Of a DNA stretch of 64,000 bases, positions 45,819 through 54,945 are shown piece after piece (positions within the stretch are counted from its first letter, which is position 1; every line of letters starts with the position of its first letter). Below the pieces are notes generated by a model. It did not search any database. It worked only from the letters and a program-made list of their open reading frames with translations, and had not been told where the DNA came from. This stretch comes from Mesorhizobium zhangyense (lineage in GTDB: Bacteria; Pseudomonadota; Alphaproteobacteria; Rhizobiales; Rhizobiaceae): positions 62,001-126,000 of the forward strand of contig NZ_JAAKZG010000003.1 in assembly GCF_011045115.1 (NCBI RefSeq). The letters run 5' to 3'. Both the position numbers and the translations under genes were made by a program.

Positions 45819-46912
45819 GTGGGCGCGAAGGGCGCATGCCCCCTCAATTCGCCGTCGCGGTTGAAAACCAGGATTTCGAGCTCGATATCCGCGCTCTTCA
45901 AAACCGGAGCGGCGGTGCGCCACGCACTGGCGGCAATCGCGTCGCCAATCACCACGCCCTCAGCTACAGCAAGCGCGAACGCCTCGGCGACCGTATTGGC
46001 GCCACGAATGCGCGCCGCCAGCTCCTCGCCCGCCCCTGCTTCAATAGCCACCGTTGCCAACCCATCGAGATCGGCCGCACCTCGGTTCGAATGCACGTCG
46101 AGCATGCCTTGCGCCAGCTTGGTCATCTTGGCGACCCCGCCGGCAATCGTCACGCGTGGCACCGGATGCGCGCGGATATATTTCAGCATGCCGCCGACGA
46201 AATCGCCCATGTCGATCAACTGCACTTCATGCAGGCCATGGAATTTCTGGACCGCCATTTCGGAAGCATTGCCCGTCGAGCCGGCAACATGGGTAAAGCC
46301 CATGGCACGCGCCACATCGACGCCGCGATGGATGGAATGAATCCAGGCCGAGCAGGAATAGGGAATGACGATGCCGGTCGTTCCCAGGATGGAAATGCCG
46401 CCAAGGATGCCGAGGCGCGGATTCAACGTGCGCTGCGCCATCTCTTCACCGCCGACCACGGAAATCTCGACCTCGAAATCCGCCTTGTCGCCTGCGACCT
46501 GATGCACGGCCTCGGCAATCATCTTGCGTGGCACGGGATTGATCGCCGGCTCGCCCGGCGGGATCGGCAGGCCCGGTCTTGTCACCGTGCCGACGCCCGA
46601 TCCAGCGCGAAAGGTCACGCCGGACCCTGGCACGCCGGCGCGCACGGTGCTTTTCACCAGCGCGCCATGCGTCACGTCGGGGTCGTCGCCGGCATCCTTG
46701 ACGATGCCGACCGTCGCCCGGCCGTCGCCGATTTCATGGTTGGCCAGCGCGAAACCGACGACATTGCCACCGGGCAGCGTGATCTCCACAGGGTCGGGAA
46801 AACTGCCCGTCAGCAACGCCGAACACGCTGCCTTGGTGGCAGCGGTGGCGCAGGCGCCCGTGGTCCAGCCACGGCGCAGTGGCATTTCGGCTTCTTTCAT
46901 GCCTTCGCTCAT
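45785..46912 (-). CDS. cbiD: Cobalt-precorrin-5B C1-methyltransferase CbiD (opposite strand)
   Basis: A 375-residue CbiD-family protein, identified by [18 protein letters not shown] at the N-terminus, [13 protein letters not shown] and the [15 protein letters not shown] segment. CbiD methylates C1 in the anaerobic (cobalt-early) pathway. In the classical aerobic pathway this step and removal of the C20 acetyl group are done by CobF, which is absent here, so CbiD probably replaces it. It converges on cobM with a 34-base overlap, and 53 bases separate its start from cobA, enough for a divergent promoter. Confidence 0.94.
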   Translation of the reverse strand: MSEGMKEAEMPLRRGWTTGACATAATKAACSALLTGSFPDPVEITLPGGNVVGFALANHEIGDGRATVGIVKDAGDDPDVTHGALVKSTVRAGVPGSGVTFRAGSGVGTVTRPGLPIPPGEPAINPVPRKMIAEAVHQVAGDKADFEVEISVVGGEEMAQRTLNPRLGILGGISILGTTGIVIPYSCSAWIHSIHRGVDVARAMGFTHVAGSTGNASEMAVQKFHGLHEVQLIDMGDFVGGMLKYIRAHPVPRVTIAGGVAKMTKLAQGMLDVHSNRGAADLDGLATVAIEAGAGEELAARIRGANTVAEAFALAVAEGVVIGDAIAASAWRTAAPVLKSADIELEILVFNRDGELRGHAPFAPTHSESRPLKRR

Positions 46913-46965
46913 GCCGGCCTATATACGCAGGCTGTCTTTGCGCGTCATCCGGGAAAGCACCTTCT

Positions 46966-47751
46966 GTGAGCATCGACCATCTCTTTTCCCGCCTTCTCGC
47001 CGGCAAGCAGCCGCTACAGCCCGGCCATGTCTGGCTGGCCGGCGCCGGGCCCGGCGATCCTGCCCTGCTCACCCTCGACGTGCTCTCCGCACTGACCCAG
47101 GCCGACGCGCTGGTGCATGACGCGCTGGTGTCGCCGGAAATCGTCGCCGTTGCCGAGCAAGCGGAAAAATTCTTCGTCGGCAAGCGCGGCGGCAGGCTCT
47201 CGATCCCGCAAGACGAAATCAACGCACTGCTGGTCCGGTTGGCGCGGGAAGGCCGCAAAGTCGTGCGGCTGAAGGGCGGGCACCCCTTCGTCTTCGCCCG
47301 CGGCGCGGAGGAAGCGCTGGTGCTGGCGCGCGAAAACATTCCCTGGCGTGCGCTTTCCGGCGTCACCTCGGCCTTCGGCGGCCTGACCTCGGCGGGCATC
47401 CCGGCGACTGTGCGCGGCGTCAACGGCGCGATCATCCTCGCCACCGGCTTTGCCGCAGCCACTGACGACCGGCCTGATTGGGCAGCACTCGCCCGCACCG
47501 GCCAGCCGATCGTCATCTATATGGGCCTGACCCATATGGCGGCCACGGTGGCGGAGCTTTTGGCGGCAGGGCTGCCCGGCGACACACCGGCTGCGTTGGT
47601 CGAGAACGCCTCCATGCCCGAGGAGCGCACCGTCACCGTACCGCTGGGCATGCTGGTGGAGACAGCAGCGCGCGAAAATATCGTCTCGCCGGCGCTGATC
47701 GTCATCGGCGGCATCGTCGCGATGCGCAACGAACTGATGGGTGGCCGGTGA
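46966..47751 (+). CDS. cobA: Uroporphyrinogen-III C-methyltransferase CobA
   Basis: SUMT enzyme that methylates uroporphyrinogen III at C2 and C7 to precorrin-2, the branch point to cobalamin and sirohaem. The 261-residue protein has the motifs GAGPGDPALLTLDVLSAL and VRLKGGHPFVFARGAEEA. GTG start at 46966 with GGGAAAG upstream. Its stop codon overlaps the cobB GTG start. Confidence 0.94.
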   Translation: MSIDHLFSRLLAGKQPLQPGHVWLAGAGPGDPALLTLDVLSALTQADALVHDALVSPEIVAVAEQAEKFFVGKRGGRLSIPQDEINALLVRLAREGRKVVRLKGGHPFVFARGAEEALVLARENIPWRALSGVTSAFGGLTSAGIPATVRGVNGAIILATGFAAATDDRPDWAALARTGQPIVIYMGLTHMAATVAELLAAGLPGDTPAALVENASMPEERTVTVPLGMLVETAARENIVSPALIVIGGIVAMRNELMGGR

Positions 47752-49061
47752 CGGCGCGCGGCCTGATCATCGGCGCCCCGCGCTCAGGCTCGGGCAAGAC
47801 CAGCGTCACCATCGGCATTCTGCGCGCGCTCGCGCGGCGAGGCATAAGCGTCGGCGGCGCGAAATCCGGCCCGGACTATATAGACCCGGGCTTTCATCAC
47901 GCTGCCACCGGCCGGCCCGGCGTCAATCTCGACAGTTGGGCCATGTCGCCGCCACTGCTCAACGCACTGGCGGCAAATGCCGCCTCGCAAGCGGACCTGC
48001 TGTTCATCGAAAGCGCCATGGGCCTGTTCGACGGCATTCCCGCCGCACCCGGCCGCTCGGGCTCGGCTGCCGATCTGGCAAGGCTCTACGGCCTGCCGGT
48101 GCTGCTGGTGCTCGACGTTTCCGGCCAGTCGCAAACGGCAGCGGCCATCGCCAAGGGCTTTGCAACCTACGATCCATCCGTGCGCATCGCCGGCGTCGTG
48201 CTCAACCGGCTCGGCAGCGAGCGTCACCGCCGATTGGCCGGCGATGCGGTCGAGGCACTCGGCCTGCCGGTCGTCGGCGCGATCCTGCGCGACCCGACGC
48301 TTTCCCTGCCCGAACGTCATCTTGGCCTCGTCCAGGCCAGCGAACATGCCGACCTGATCGCCCATCTCGATCGCCTCGCCGACATGGCCGAACACTCGCT
48401 CGACCTCGACGCCATCATCGCGCTGATGACGCCGCTTGAGCCGAAAGGCGCTGATTTCTCCGATGCCCTGCCCCCGCCCGGCCAGCGCATCGCGCTGGCG
48501 CAGGATGCCGCCTTCACCTTCGTCTATCCGCATGTCGCGGCGCATTGGCGCGAGGCCGGCGCGGAAATCGTTCCGTTCTCGCCGCAGGCAGACGAAGCCC
48601 CTTCCGGGGATTGCGATGTCTGCTGGCTGCCGGGCGGTTACCCCGAACTCCACGCCGGCAAGCTCGCCGCTGCCGAAAATTTTCGCGCCGGCATGGCAAG
48701 ATTTGCCGAGGCAAAGCCGATCCATGGCGAGTGCGGCGGCTTCATGACTCTGGGCGAAGCGCTGGAGGATGCCGAAGGCGTAACCCACCGCATGCTCGGC
48801 CTGCTCGGCCATTCGACCAGCTTCGCCAGGCGCAAGATGAATCTCGGCTATCGCCAGGCGACTTTGCTATCCGACTGCCCGCTCGGACAGGCCGGCTCGA
48901 CCGTGCGTGGTCATGAATTCCACTACGCGCAGACGGTCACGCCGGGAAGCGACGAAAAGCTCGCTGACCTCGCCGACGGTCAAGGCAACCCGCTCGGCGC
49001 TTTCGGCGGTCGGCGCGGCCATGTCACCGGCACCTTCTTTCACGCGATTGCGCGGGGCTGA
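47748..49061 (+). CDS. cobB: Cobyrinic/hydrogenobyrinic acid a,c-diamide synthase CobB
   Basis: ATP-dependent glutamine amidotransferase that amidates side chains a and c. The N-terminal dethiobiotin-synthetase-like domain has the nucleotide-binding GAPRSGSGKTS, and the C-terminal class I amidotransferase domain has the catalytic cysteine in IHGECGGFM, with GHEFHYA carrying the conserved histidine. Length is 437 residues. GTG start overlapping cobA (GTGA), followed by cobV after three bases. Confidence 0.94.
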   Translation: MTARGLIIGAPRSGSGKTSVTIGILRALARRGISVGGAKSGPDYIDPGFHHAATGRPGVNLDSWAMSPPLLNALAANAASQADLLFIESAMGLFDGIPAAPGRSGSAADLARLYGLPVLLVLDVSGQSQTAAAIAKGFATYDPSVRIAGVVLNRLGSERHRRLAGDAVEALGLPVVGAILRDPTLSLPERHLGLVQASEHADLIAHLDRLADMAEHSLDLDAIIALMTPLEPKGADFSDALPPPGQRIALAQDAAFTFVYPHVAAHWREAGAEIVPFSPQADEAPSGDCDVCWLPGGYPELHAGKLAAAENFRAGMARFAEAKPIHGECGGFMTLGEALEDAEGVTHRMLGLLGHSTSFARRKMNLGYRQATLLSDCPLGQAGSTVRGHEFHYAQTVTPGSDEKLADLADGQGNPLGAFGGRRGHVTGTFFHAIARG

Positions 49062-49064
49062 GGC

Positions 49065-49829
49065 ATGAACAGCACGCCGCGCAACAGGATTTTCAGCGAC
49101 ATTGCGCTGTCGCTCGTCTTCCTGACGCGCCTGCCGCTGCCGCACATGGATTTTTCCGGCCGCAGCCTTTCGGCTGCCCTTTGGGCGGCACCTGTCGTCG
49201 GCGTGGTCGTTGCCCTGATCGGCGGCATCGTCTTCGCCATCACGACGTGGCTCGGCCTCTCGACGGGACCAGCCGCAGCACTGGCGCTAGCCGCAACGAT
49301 GCTGACGACCTTCTGCCTGCACGAGGATGGTCTTGGCGACACCGCCGACGGTTTTGGCGGCGGCGCGACGCGCGAGAAAAAGCTCGAAATCATGCGCGAC
49401 AGCCGCATCGGCACCTATGGCGCGGCAGCGCTAGGGCTCTCGATCCTGCTGCGCTGGGCCGCACTTGCCGATCTCACCAGCGTCTCGCAGGTCTTTTGCG
49501 CACTGATCGCAGCGCATGCCGTATCGCGCGGGCTGATTCCCGCCTTCATGCATCTGCTGCCCTCGGCGCGTGTTGAAGGGTTGGCCGCCAATGCCGGCTC
49601 GCCTTCATCAGAAACGGCGGTAGTCGGTGCGGTTCTCGGCGCTGTCGCGCTGCTTCTGCTCGGCCTGCCCGGCGCGCTGGCAACCGCTGTCATTCTCGGC
49701 CTCTGGTTTTTCGCGTTCCGAAAGCTCTGCCTTGCCCAGATCGGCGGGCAGACCGGCGACACCATCGGCGCGCTCCAGCAGGGTGCTGAAATCATCGTGC
49801 TGCTGGCAGCCAGCGCCATATTCATCTGA
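49065..49829 (+). CDS. cobS: Adenosylcobinamide-GDP ribazoletransferase CobV (CobS)
   Basis: Membrane enzyme that joins adenosylcobinamide-GDP to alpha-ribazole. The 254-residue protein has about six hydrophobic helices, and the family's acidic motif is HEDGLGDTADGFGGGATREKK followed by MRDSRIGTYG. In Pseudomonas denitrificans nomenclature this is CobV. It lies three bases behind cobB and 19 bases before cobU. Confidence 0.93.
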   Translation: MNSTPRNRIFSDIALSLVFLTRLPLPHMDFSGRSLSAALWAAPVVGVVVALIGGIVFAITTWLGLSTGPAAALALAATMLTTFCLHEDGLGDTADGFGGGATREKKLEIMRDSRIGTYGAAALGLSILLRWAALADLTSVSQVFCALIAAHAVSRGLIPAFMHLLPSARVEGLAANAGSPSSETAVVGAVLGAVALLLLGLPGALATAVILGLWFFAFRKLCLAQIGGQTGDTIGALQQGAEIIVLLAASAIFI

Positions 49830-49848
49830 TTTTTCAGGAGCTTTCCTC

Positions 49849-50859
49849 ATGGCCTTCAAGTCGTTTGATGAACTGCGTGCCGCCTGCCAGAACCTGCCGG
49901 CCGGCAGCGAGGCGTCAGCACAGGCCGTGGCACGGCGGCAGGACACGCTGACCAAGCCGCAAGGCAGCCTCGGCCGGCTCGAAACCATCGTCGCCTGGCT
50001 GGCGCGCTGGCAAGGCCGCGACACGCCGAAGCTCGACCACGTCAAGGTCATCGTCTTTGCCGGCTCGCATGGCGTCACCGCGCAGGGCGTCTCGGCCTTC
50101 CCGTCGGAAGTGACCGTGCAGATGGTGGCGAATTTTGCCGGCGGTGGCGCTGCGATCAACCAGCTCGCCCGCGTCGCCGGCGCTGAACTCGATGTCATCC
50201 CGCTCGAAATTTACCGCCAGACCGACGATTTCACCCAAAGCGTCGCGATGAGCGAGGCCGAATTCCTGACCGCCGTGTCGACCGGTTTTGACGCCGTCAC
50301 CAAGGATACCGATCTCATCTGCTTCGGCGAGATGGGCATCGGCAACACCACGCCGGCAGCCGCCATTGCAGCTGCCCTGTTCGGTGGTGGTGCTGAAAAA
50401 TGGACCGGGCGTGGCACCGGCGTCGACGATGCCGGCCTGAAGCGCAAGATCGTCGCCATCGACAAGGGCCTTGCCCTGCATGCAGATGCGATCGCCGATC
50501 CACTGAAGATCGCTGCTGCGCTTGGCGGGCGCGAACTCGCCGCGATCCTCGGTGCAACACTTGCCGCGCGCCAGCTTGGCATTCCGGTGCTGCTCGACGG
50601 TTTTGTCTGCACTGCCGCCGTGGCTCCTCTCGCGAAACTTGATTCGGCCGGGGTCGCCCATACGCTCGCGGCCCATGTCTCTGCCGAAGCCGGGCATCGC
50701 GCGCTGCTCCAAGCTTTGAATCTTGATCCCCTGCTCGATCTCGGCATGCGCCTGGGCGAAGGTTCGGGCGCGTGTCTTGCCGTCAACCTCGTCCGCTCGG
50801 CGCTGGAATGCCACACCGGCATGGCGAGCTTCGCCGAGGCTGGCGTCTCGGAGAAATAG
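49849..50859 (+). CDS. cobT: Nicotinate-nucleotide--dimethylbenzimidazole phosphoribosyltransferase CobU (CobT)
   Basis: Makes alpha-ribazole phosphate from dimethylbenzimidazole and nicotinate mononucleotide. The family signature GEMGIGNTTPAAAI and the C-terminal LGEGSGACLA with the catalytic glutamate are present. Length is 336 residues; AGGAGC precedes the ATG. It ends the cluster; the kinase/guanylyltransferase cobP and cobD, cobC, cobQ, cobO are not in this window. Confidence 0.94.
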   Translation: MAFKSFDELRAACQNLPAGSEASAQAVARRQDTLTKPQGSLGRLETIVAWLARWQGRDTPKLDHVKVIVFAGSHGVTAQGVSAFPSEVTVQMVANFAGGGAAINQLARVAGAELDVIPLEIYRQTDDFTQSVAMSEAEFLTAVSTGFDAVTKDTDLICFGEMGIGNTTPAAAIAAALFGGGAEKWTGRGTGVDDAGLKRKIVAIDKGLALHADAIADPLKIAAALGGRELAAILGATLAARQLGIPVLLDGFVCTAAVAPLAKLDSAGVAHTLAAHVSAEAGHRALLQALNLDPLLDLGMRLGEGSGACLAVNLVRSALECHTGMASFAEAGVSEK

Positions 50860-50952
50860 CAGCCGCCGGCCAGAAAGCCTCTCTCTTTGAGGTGGAACCA
50901 AAGCTGGCAGCAGCCGTTTTGGTCCCATCAGACGAATTGAGGATTTTTCGAC

Positions 50953-51267
50953 ATGGCTTCTGTATTTTCAAAATTTCGCGACGACGTAGAAGACGATCTG
51001 GAGGATCAGATCGTGAAGCTGCGCCGCGAAGTGTCATCGCTCAAGAAGTCGCTGTCGAAACGCGGTGCCGCCACCTATGAAGACGCGCGCGACGGTGCAT
51101 CGGATATCTACGAAGATCTCATGGCCCGCGTCAGCGATGCTATCCCGCATATATCGAAACAGTCCCGCGTCGTGAAACAGGCCGCGCGCGACAATCCGGT
51201 GGCCGCAACGGTCGTCGGCGTGGCTGTCGTCGGTCTGCTGATCGGCCTTATGGCGCGCGGACGCTAG
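50953..51267 (+). CDS. Small DUF883/ElaB-like membrane-anchored protein
   Basis: A 104-residue protein: a charged amphipathic coiled-coil region (about residues 5-70, rich in Asp, Glu, Lys and Arg) followed by one C-terminal transmembrane helix with closely spaced glycines (VVGVAVVGLLIGLM) and a basic end. This is the layout of DUF883/YqjD/ElaB proteins, which anchor to the inner membrane and in E. coli associate with ribosomes. Its function here is unknown. The stop codon is followed at once by a short palindromic repeat. Confidence 0.7.
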   Translation: MASVFSKFRDDVEDDLEDQIVKLRREVSSLKKSLSKRGAATYEDARDGASDIYEDLMARVSDAIPHISKQSRVVKQAARDNPVAATVVGVAVVGLLIGLMARGR

Positions 51268-51281
51268 CGCGTTGTTTTTAC

Positions 51282-51325
51282 GCAATTCCGAACGCAAAAC
51301 CGCTACGCACTTTTGCTGGAATTGC
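51282..51325. repeat. Small palindromic repeat (second copy)
   Basis: GCAATTCC (51282-51289) pairs with GGAATTGC (51318-51325) around a core with AAAACCGCTACGCACTTTT. Flank and core closely resemble the element at 4610-4653. It lies between two converging genes. Confidence 0.8.
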
Positions 51326-51330
51326 TTAGA

Positions 51331-52083
51331 TCAGAGATAACACTGAACATTCCGGCGGCTGCGGCGGCTATAGGCACTGTGGTCGCCGCACTGTTTGCCG
51401 TTGATCATCAGATCATAGGGACACTGGCAATCGCCTTCCTGCGGCGCGCGTATCGGTGTGCGTCCGCCGAACAGGGCTTTGGCCTTGGAAAACAGGTTTG
51501 TCGATTCGGATCTGGGAGCGACGTAGCCCTGAGGACGGATGGCGCGAGGGGTATCGGGCTTCGCGCTGACATTGGTAGCCTTGCCTGGTACCGACAGGCT
51601 TGGTCGCGGCGCATCCGAGCCGGCAGGGCGCAAATAGTCGCCATGAATCCAGCCCTTGCGCCCTCGCACCGAGACGAGCTGCCATTTTCCGTCGCGAATG
51701 ATCACCTTGACCGCCTCACCCGGCCCCAGCGTCGCCACGACAGAGGCCGAAAGGTTTGCCGTCGCCCGCATATTCACGCGCGAGGTCGTGTAGAGCGAAT
51801 CATCTGAGCGGACCGCCTTGTCCGGCACGGGACGATCCGGCCGCGCGATGGAACTGGTGATCACCTGCGAAGGACGCGGCACCGGCGGCGTGATCTTCGT
51901 CGGCGTATCGGGCAGGTCAGCTTTCTTCGGCGTGTCAGGCAATTCAGCCTTGCGTTCCACAGGCTTGGACGGCCGTTGCTGGGCATGGAATTTGGACGGC
52001 GGCTCTTGCGTCATCGCCCACATGCCGGCGCCTGCGGCACCGATCACCAGCCATCTCAGTTTTGGAAGCGCGAAACCAACCAT
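51331..52083 (-). CDS. SH3-domain envelope protein with C-terminal cysteine motif
   Basis: A 250-residue protein: an N-terminal hydrophobic segment (about 9-25) that could be a signal anchor, a Pro/Lys/Asp-rich linker with repeated ELPDTP-like units (about 45-65), a bacterial SH3b domain (about 98-152, LYTTSRVNMRATANLSASVV through GWIHGDYL), and a tail with four cysteines in the pattern C-x-C...C...C ending CYL. SH3b proteins bind cell-wall peptides. The cysteine tail resembles motifs found in other envelope proteins of this order. Function unknown; converges on the DUF883-like gene. Confidence 0.75.
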   Translation of the reverse strand: MVGFALPKLRWLVIGAAGAGMWAMTQEPPSKFHAQQRPSKPVERKAELPDTPKKADLPDTPTKITPPVPRPSQVITSSIARPDRPVPDKAVRSDDSLYTTSRVNMRATANLSASVVATLGPGEAVKVIIRDGKWQLVSVRGRKGWIHGDYLRPAGSDAPRPSLSVPGKATNVSAKPDTPRAIRPQGYVAPRSESTNLFSKAKALFGGRTPIRAPQEGDCQCPYDLMINGKQCGDHSAYSRRSRRNVQCYL

Positions 52084-52144
52084 GGCTGCATCATGGCGCG
52101 AAAGGTTTTAAGAGGCGGTTGACGAAAAGCAGATCGGCAGCCGA

Positions 52145-53386
52145 TCAGGCTCTAGCTGGCTGCGCAATGCGTGATCGCCACAGCAAGAGCGCCATGACAA
52201 CGAGGTTGAGCAGGTTCCAGGCAATACCGTTGAGGAACGCAGCCGCATAGGACCCGGTCAGATCGTAGATCCAGCCCGACATCCAGCCGCCGATCGCCAT
52301 GCCGACGATCGTCGCCATGATGACGACGCCGACGCGCTGGCCGGCTTCCGCCGCCGGCATGTATTCGCGCACGATGATCGCATAGCACGGCACGATACCG
52401 CCTTGCGAAAGGCCGAAGATCAGCGACACGACGTAGAGCGAAGCCAGTCCATCAAACGGAATGTAGAAAAACAGCGAGACGCACTGCAGGACGGACCCTA
52501 TGATAACCGTCCTGATGCCGCCTATCCTGTCGGCCAGAAAACCGGACCCGATGCGGCTGACGATCCCGCCTGCCAGCATCAGCGCGAGCATTTCGGTTCC
52601 TCGCGCCACGCCGTAGCCGAGATCCATGCAATAGGCGACGATGTGAACCTGCGGCATGGACATCGCCACGCAGCACCCGAGGCCGGCAACGATCAGCAGG
52701 CCTTGCAAGACGGCCGGCGATACGCCGATCGCCTGCACCGGCCGCATCGAACCGGCGCTCGAAAAGCCGTGTGCTTCGACAGGCACCTTGCGCTTCAAAA
52801 ACAGCAGCAGCGGTATCATCGTCACAAGGCAGATGACGCCGATGCCGATATAGGTCGCGCGCCAGCCATAGAACGGAATGAAATCCTGCATGCCCAACGG
52901 CCACAAGGCACCAGCCAGATAGTTGCCGCAGGCGGCCGCCGCGACCGCCACGCCACGGCGGCGATCGAACCAGTGCGAAATATCGGCGATCAAGGGGCCG
53001 AAGGTCGTAGAAGCGCCGACCCCGATCAGAAGCGCCTGAATGACGGCGAATTGAAAAACCGACGTGGTCAAGGCAGCAAGAATGAAACCAGCGCCAAGCA
53101 TCGCTGCCGCAACGAGCGCCGGGAACATAAAGCCCATCCGGTCGATGAAGCGGCCGATCACAACATTGCCGACGGCAAAACCGAGCATCGTCATCGTGTA
53201 AGGCAGCGAGGCATCGGCGCGGTCGATGCCGAATTCGCTCTGCACGTCCGGCAGCACGACCACCACCGACCACAAGCCCACGCCGCCGATCGTCGCGACA
53301 AACACCGAAACCGCAAGCCGGGTCCAGGAATACGTACTGTCGAGATAGGGAGCGTGGCGCGAGTCGTGGATAACGGTCGGGTTCAT
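52145..53386 (-). CDS. MFS transporter
   Basis: About 413 residues with twelve predicted membrane helices and the MFS loop between helices 2 and 3 (GRFIDRMGFMFP). The overall look, including an early Trp/Gly-rich helix and the HWFDRRRGVAVAAAACG segment after helix 4, is that of the oxalate/formate antiporter-like MFS group. Substrate unknown. I use the ATG at 53386; an in-frame ATG four codons upstream (53398) has AGG directly against it and is less likely. No regulatory gene is adjacent. Confidence 0.85.
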   Translation of the reverse strand: MNPTVIHDSRHAPYLDSTYSWTRLAVSVFVATIGGVGLWSVVVVLPDVQSEFGIDRADASLPYTMTMLGFAVGNVVIGRFIDRMGFMFPALVAAAMLGAGFILAALTTSVFQFAVIQALLIGVGASTTFGPLIADISHWFDRRRGVAVAAAACGNYLAGALWPLGMQDFIPFYGWRATYIGIGVICLVTMIPLLLFLKRKVPVEAHGFSSAGSMRPVQAIGVSPAVLQGLLIVAGLGCCVAMSMPQVHIVAYCMDLGYGVARGTEMLALMLAGGIVSRIGSGFLADRIGGIRTVIIGSVLQCVSLFFYIPFDGLASLYVVSLIFGLSQGGIVPCYAIIVREYMPAAEAGQRVGVVIMATIVGMAIGGWMSGWIYDLTGSYAAAFLNGIAWNLLNLVVMALLLWRSRIAQPARA

Positions 53387-53517
53387 TGATGGGCGCATCC
53401 TGACGGCACACCGCGAACGACCGGCTTGCCTGAACCCTTTTCGCTTATTCGCCGGCCAGGAAGCAGCGCCACAGCCATTTTTCCGGCGCACCAGCGGGGG
53501 GTGACGAAAATGGTTTC

Positions 53518-54945
53518 CTAAACGCCCACCACCGCCGCGATTTCCTCAAGCAGTCGCGTGTCGTCGCCGGCCATGCCGTCCATCGACATCATCCGGGCGA
53601 TGACGGTAGCACCGATGCGCTCCTCCACCGTGCCTTCGGCATAGGCGTAGTAGATGATGGCGCGCTTGCCGTCGCGATGGCAGCGGCCTTCGATCTGCTG
53701 AAGCTGGATGGCGCTGTGGCGCATATCATGCACCACCAGCGAACGCTCGCGCTCGCCGCCCGGCATCTCGCCCTGATGCAGCGAAATCGATTCGGTAACG
53801 GTGAAGATGACGGCGTCGAGCTTGCCGGTCTGGAAGGCGACACGCGTCCGCTCATTGGCATCGCCCGACTGTTCGCCGTTGATTTCACCGACCGTCCAGC
53901 CGCGCCCGGAAAGCTTTTCGGCCAGCATGGAGCTGGTTTCAAGGAACGCCACCGAGATCGCCACCTGCTGGCCGTTGGCAAGAAGATCGTCGGCGAATTC
54001 AGCCGTACCGGTCGTCCGGATCAGGCTGGCTTTCTGGCGAAAGCGCAGATCGGCGGCCCAGCCGGCGGCACGACGCGTGCTGCCGCCCAGAAGCCCGAGT
54101 TCGCGGCGGAATTCGCGCCATGTCGAATCGTAGAGCCGCTGGCCGGCGGCATCGAGCGCCGTCGGCGCCAGTTCGCGCTGAACTTCCGGCCAGCCGGCGA
54201 TGTCTTCGGGGCGGCGGCGCATGCCGATGGCGTTCTCGCCGCGGTAGAGAAGGTCCGACATCGTCTTTCGGTCGGTCTCGTTCGGCTCCCACGACCAGTT
54301 CTTCCAACGCCCCTTGGCGCGGCCGATGCCCAGCCGCTTCATCAGCTTGCGGAAATCGTCGATCTCGCCGCTTGCGCCGCCGGTCGCATAGGCCAGCAAC
54401 TTGCCGAGATAAGACAGTTCGTGCGGCGACTGGCCGGCGGTGGCACTCATATAGATGGTGAAATTGGCCGCCGCCGCCATCTGCCGGCACACCAGCCCCT
54501 GCTGCGCGCCCGGATTGCGGATGCGGTGGCTCTCGTCGATGATGACGATCGGCCAGATGCGCTTAGGCGCGCCATGGCGGGCAAGCTCGTTGTTCTTCGC
54601 CCGCGTCGAGCGCTTGGTGCTGACGGCAGGCGGCGCCAGCAGCGATTTTGTCCGCTCGAAATTCATGATGGTGACACGCTTTCCGGCATCCGGGGACCGG
54701 GCGATGGTGCGTCGCCACTGCGGAATGGCGCCCTTGGGGCAAATGACCAGTATGTCCGCCCCCGGCATCGCCGAGACGGCCAGCCACGCCGACAGCGTCT
54801 TGCCGAGGCCGGTCAGATCGCCGAGCAGGAAGCCCGGACGCCCCTTTTCGCGCGCAGCCAGAATGGCATCCCGCGCGACGAGCTGATGCGGGCGTGGGAC
54901 GAAATCAGTGTCATCCGGCAAGACCCCGTCCATGACGATGCTCAT
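53518..54945 (-). CDS. Stand-alone SNF2-like superfamily 2 helicase
   Basis: A 475-residue protein with the SF2 helicase motifs in order: Walker A GDLTGLGKT (42-50), motif II DESH (137-140), motif III MSATAG, and motif VI QIEGRCHRDGK (about 417-427). The GLGKT and arginine-finger forms are SNF2-like, but there are no accessory DNA-binding or nuclease domains. Similar minimal helicases occur in phages and mobile regions, though nothing else here is phage-like. The ATG overlaps the stop of the flavoprotein gene (ATGA), so the two are translated together. The role is unknown. Confidence 0.8.
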   Translation of the reverse strand: MSIVMDGVLPDDTDFVPRPHQLVARDAILAAREKGRPGFLLGDLTGLGKTLSAWLAVSAMPGADILVICPKGAIPQWRRTIARSPDAGKRVTIMNFERTKSLLAPPAVSTKRSTRAKNNELARHGAPKRIWPIVIIDESHRIRNPGAQQGLVCRQMAAAANFTIYMSATAGQSPHELSYLGKLLAYATGGASGEIDDFRKLMKRLGIGRAKGRWKNWSWEPNETDRKTMSDLLYRGENAIGMRRRPEDIAGWPEVQRELAPTALDAAGQRLYDSTWREFRRELGLLGGSTRRAAGWAADLRFRQKASLIRTTGTAEFADDLLANGQQVAISVAFLETSSMLAEKLSGRGWTVGEINGEQSGDANERTRVAFQTGKLDAVIFTVTESISLHQGEMPGGERERSLVVHDMRHSAIQLQQIEGRCHRDGKRAIIYYAYAEGTVEERIGATVIARMMSMDGMAGDDTRLLEEIAAVVGV

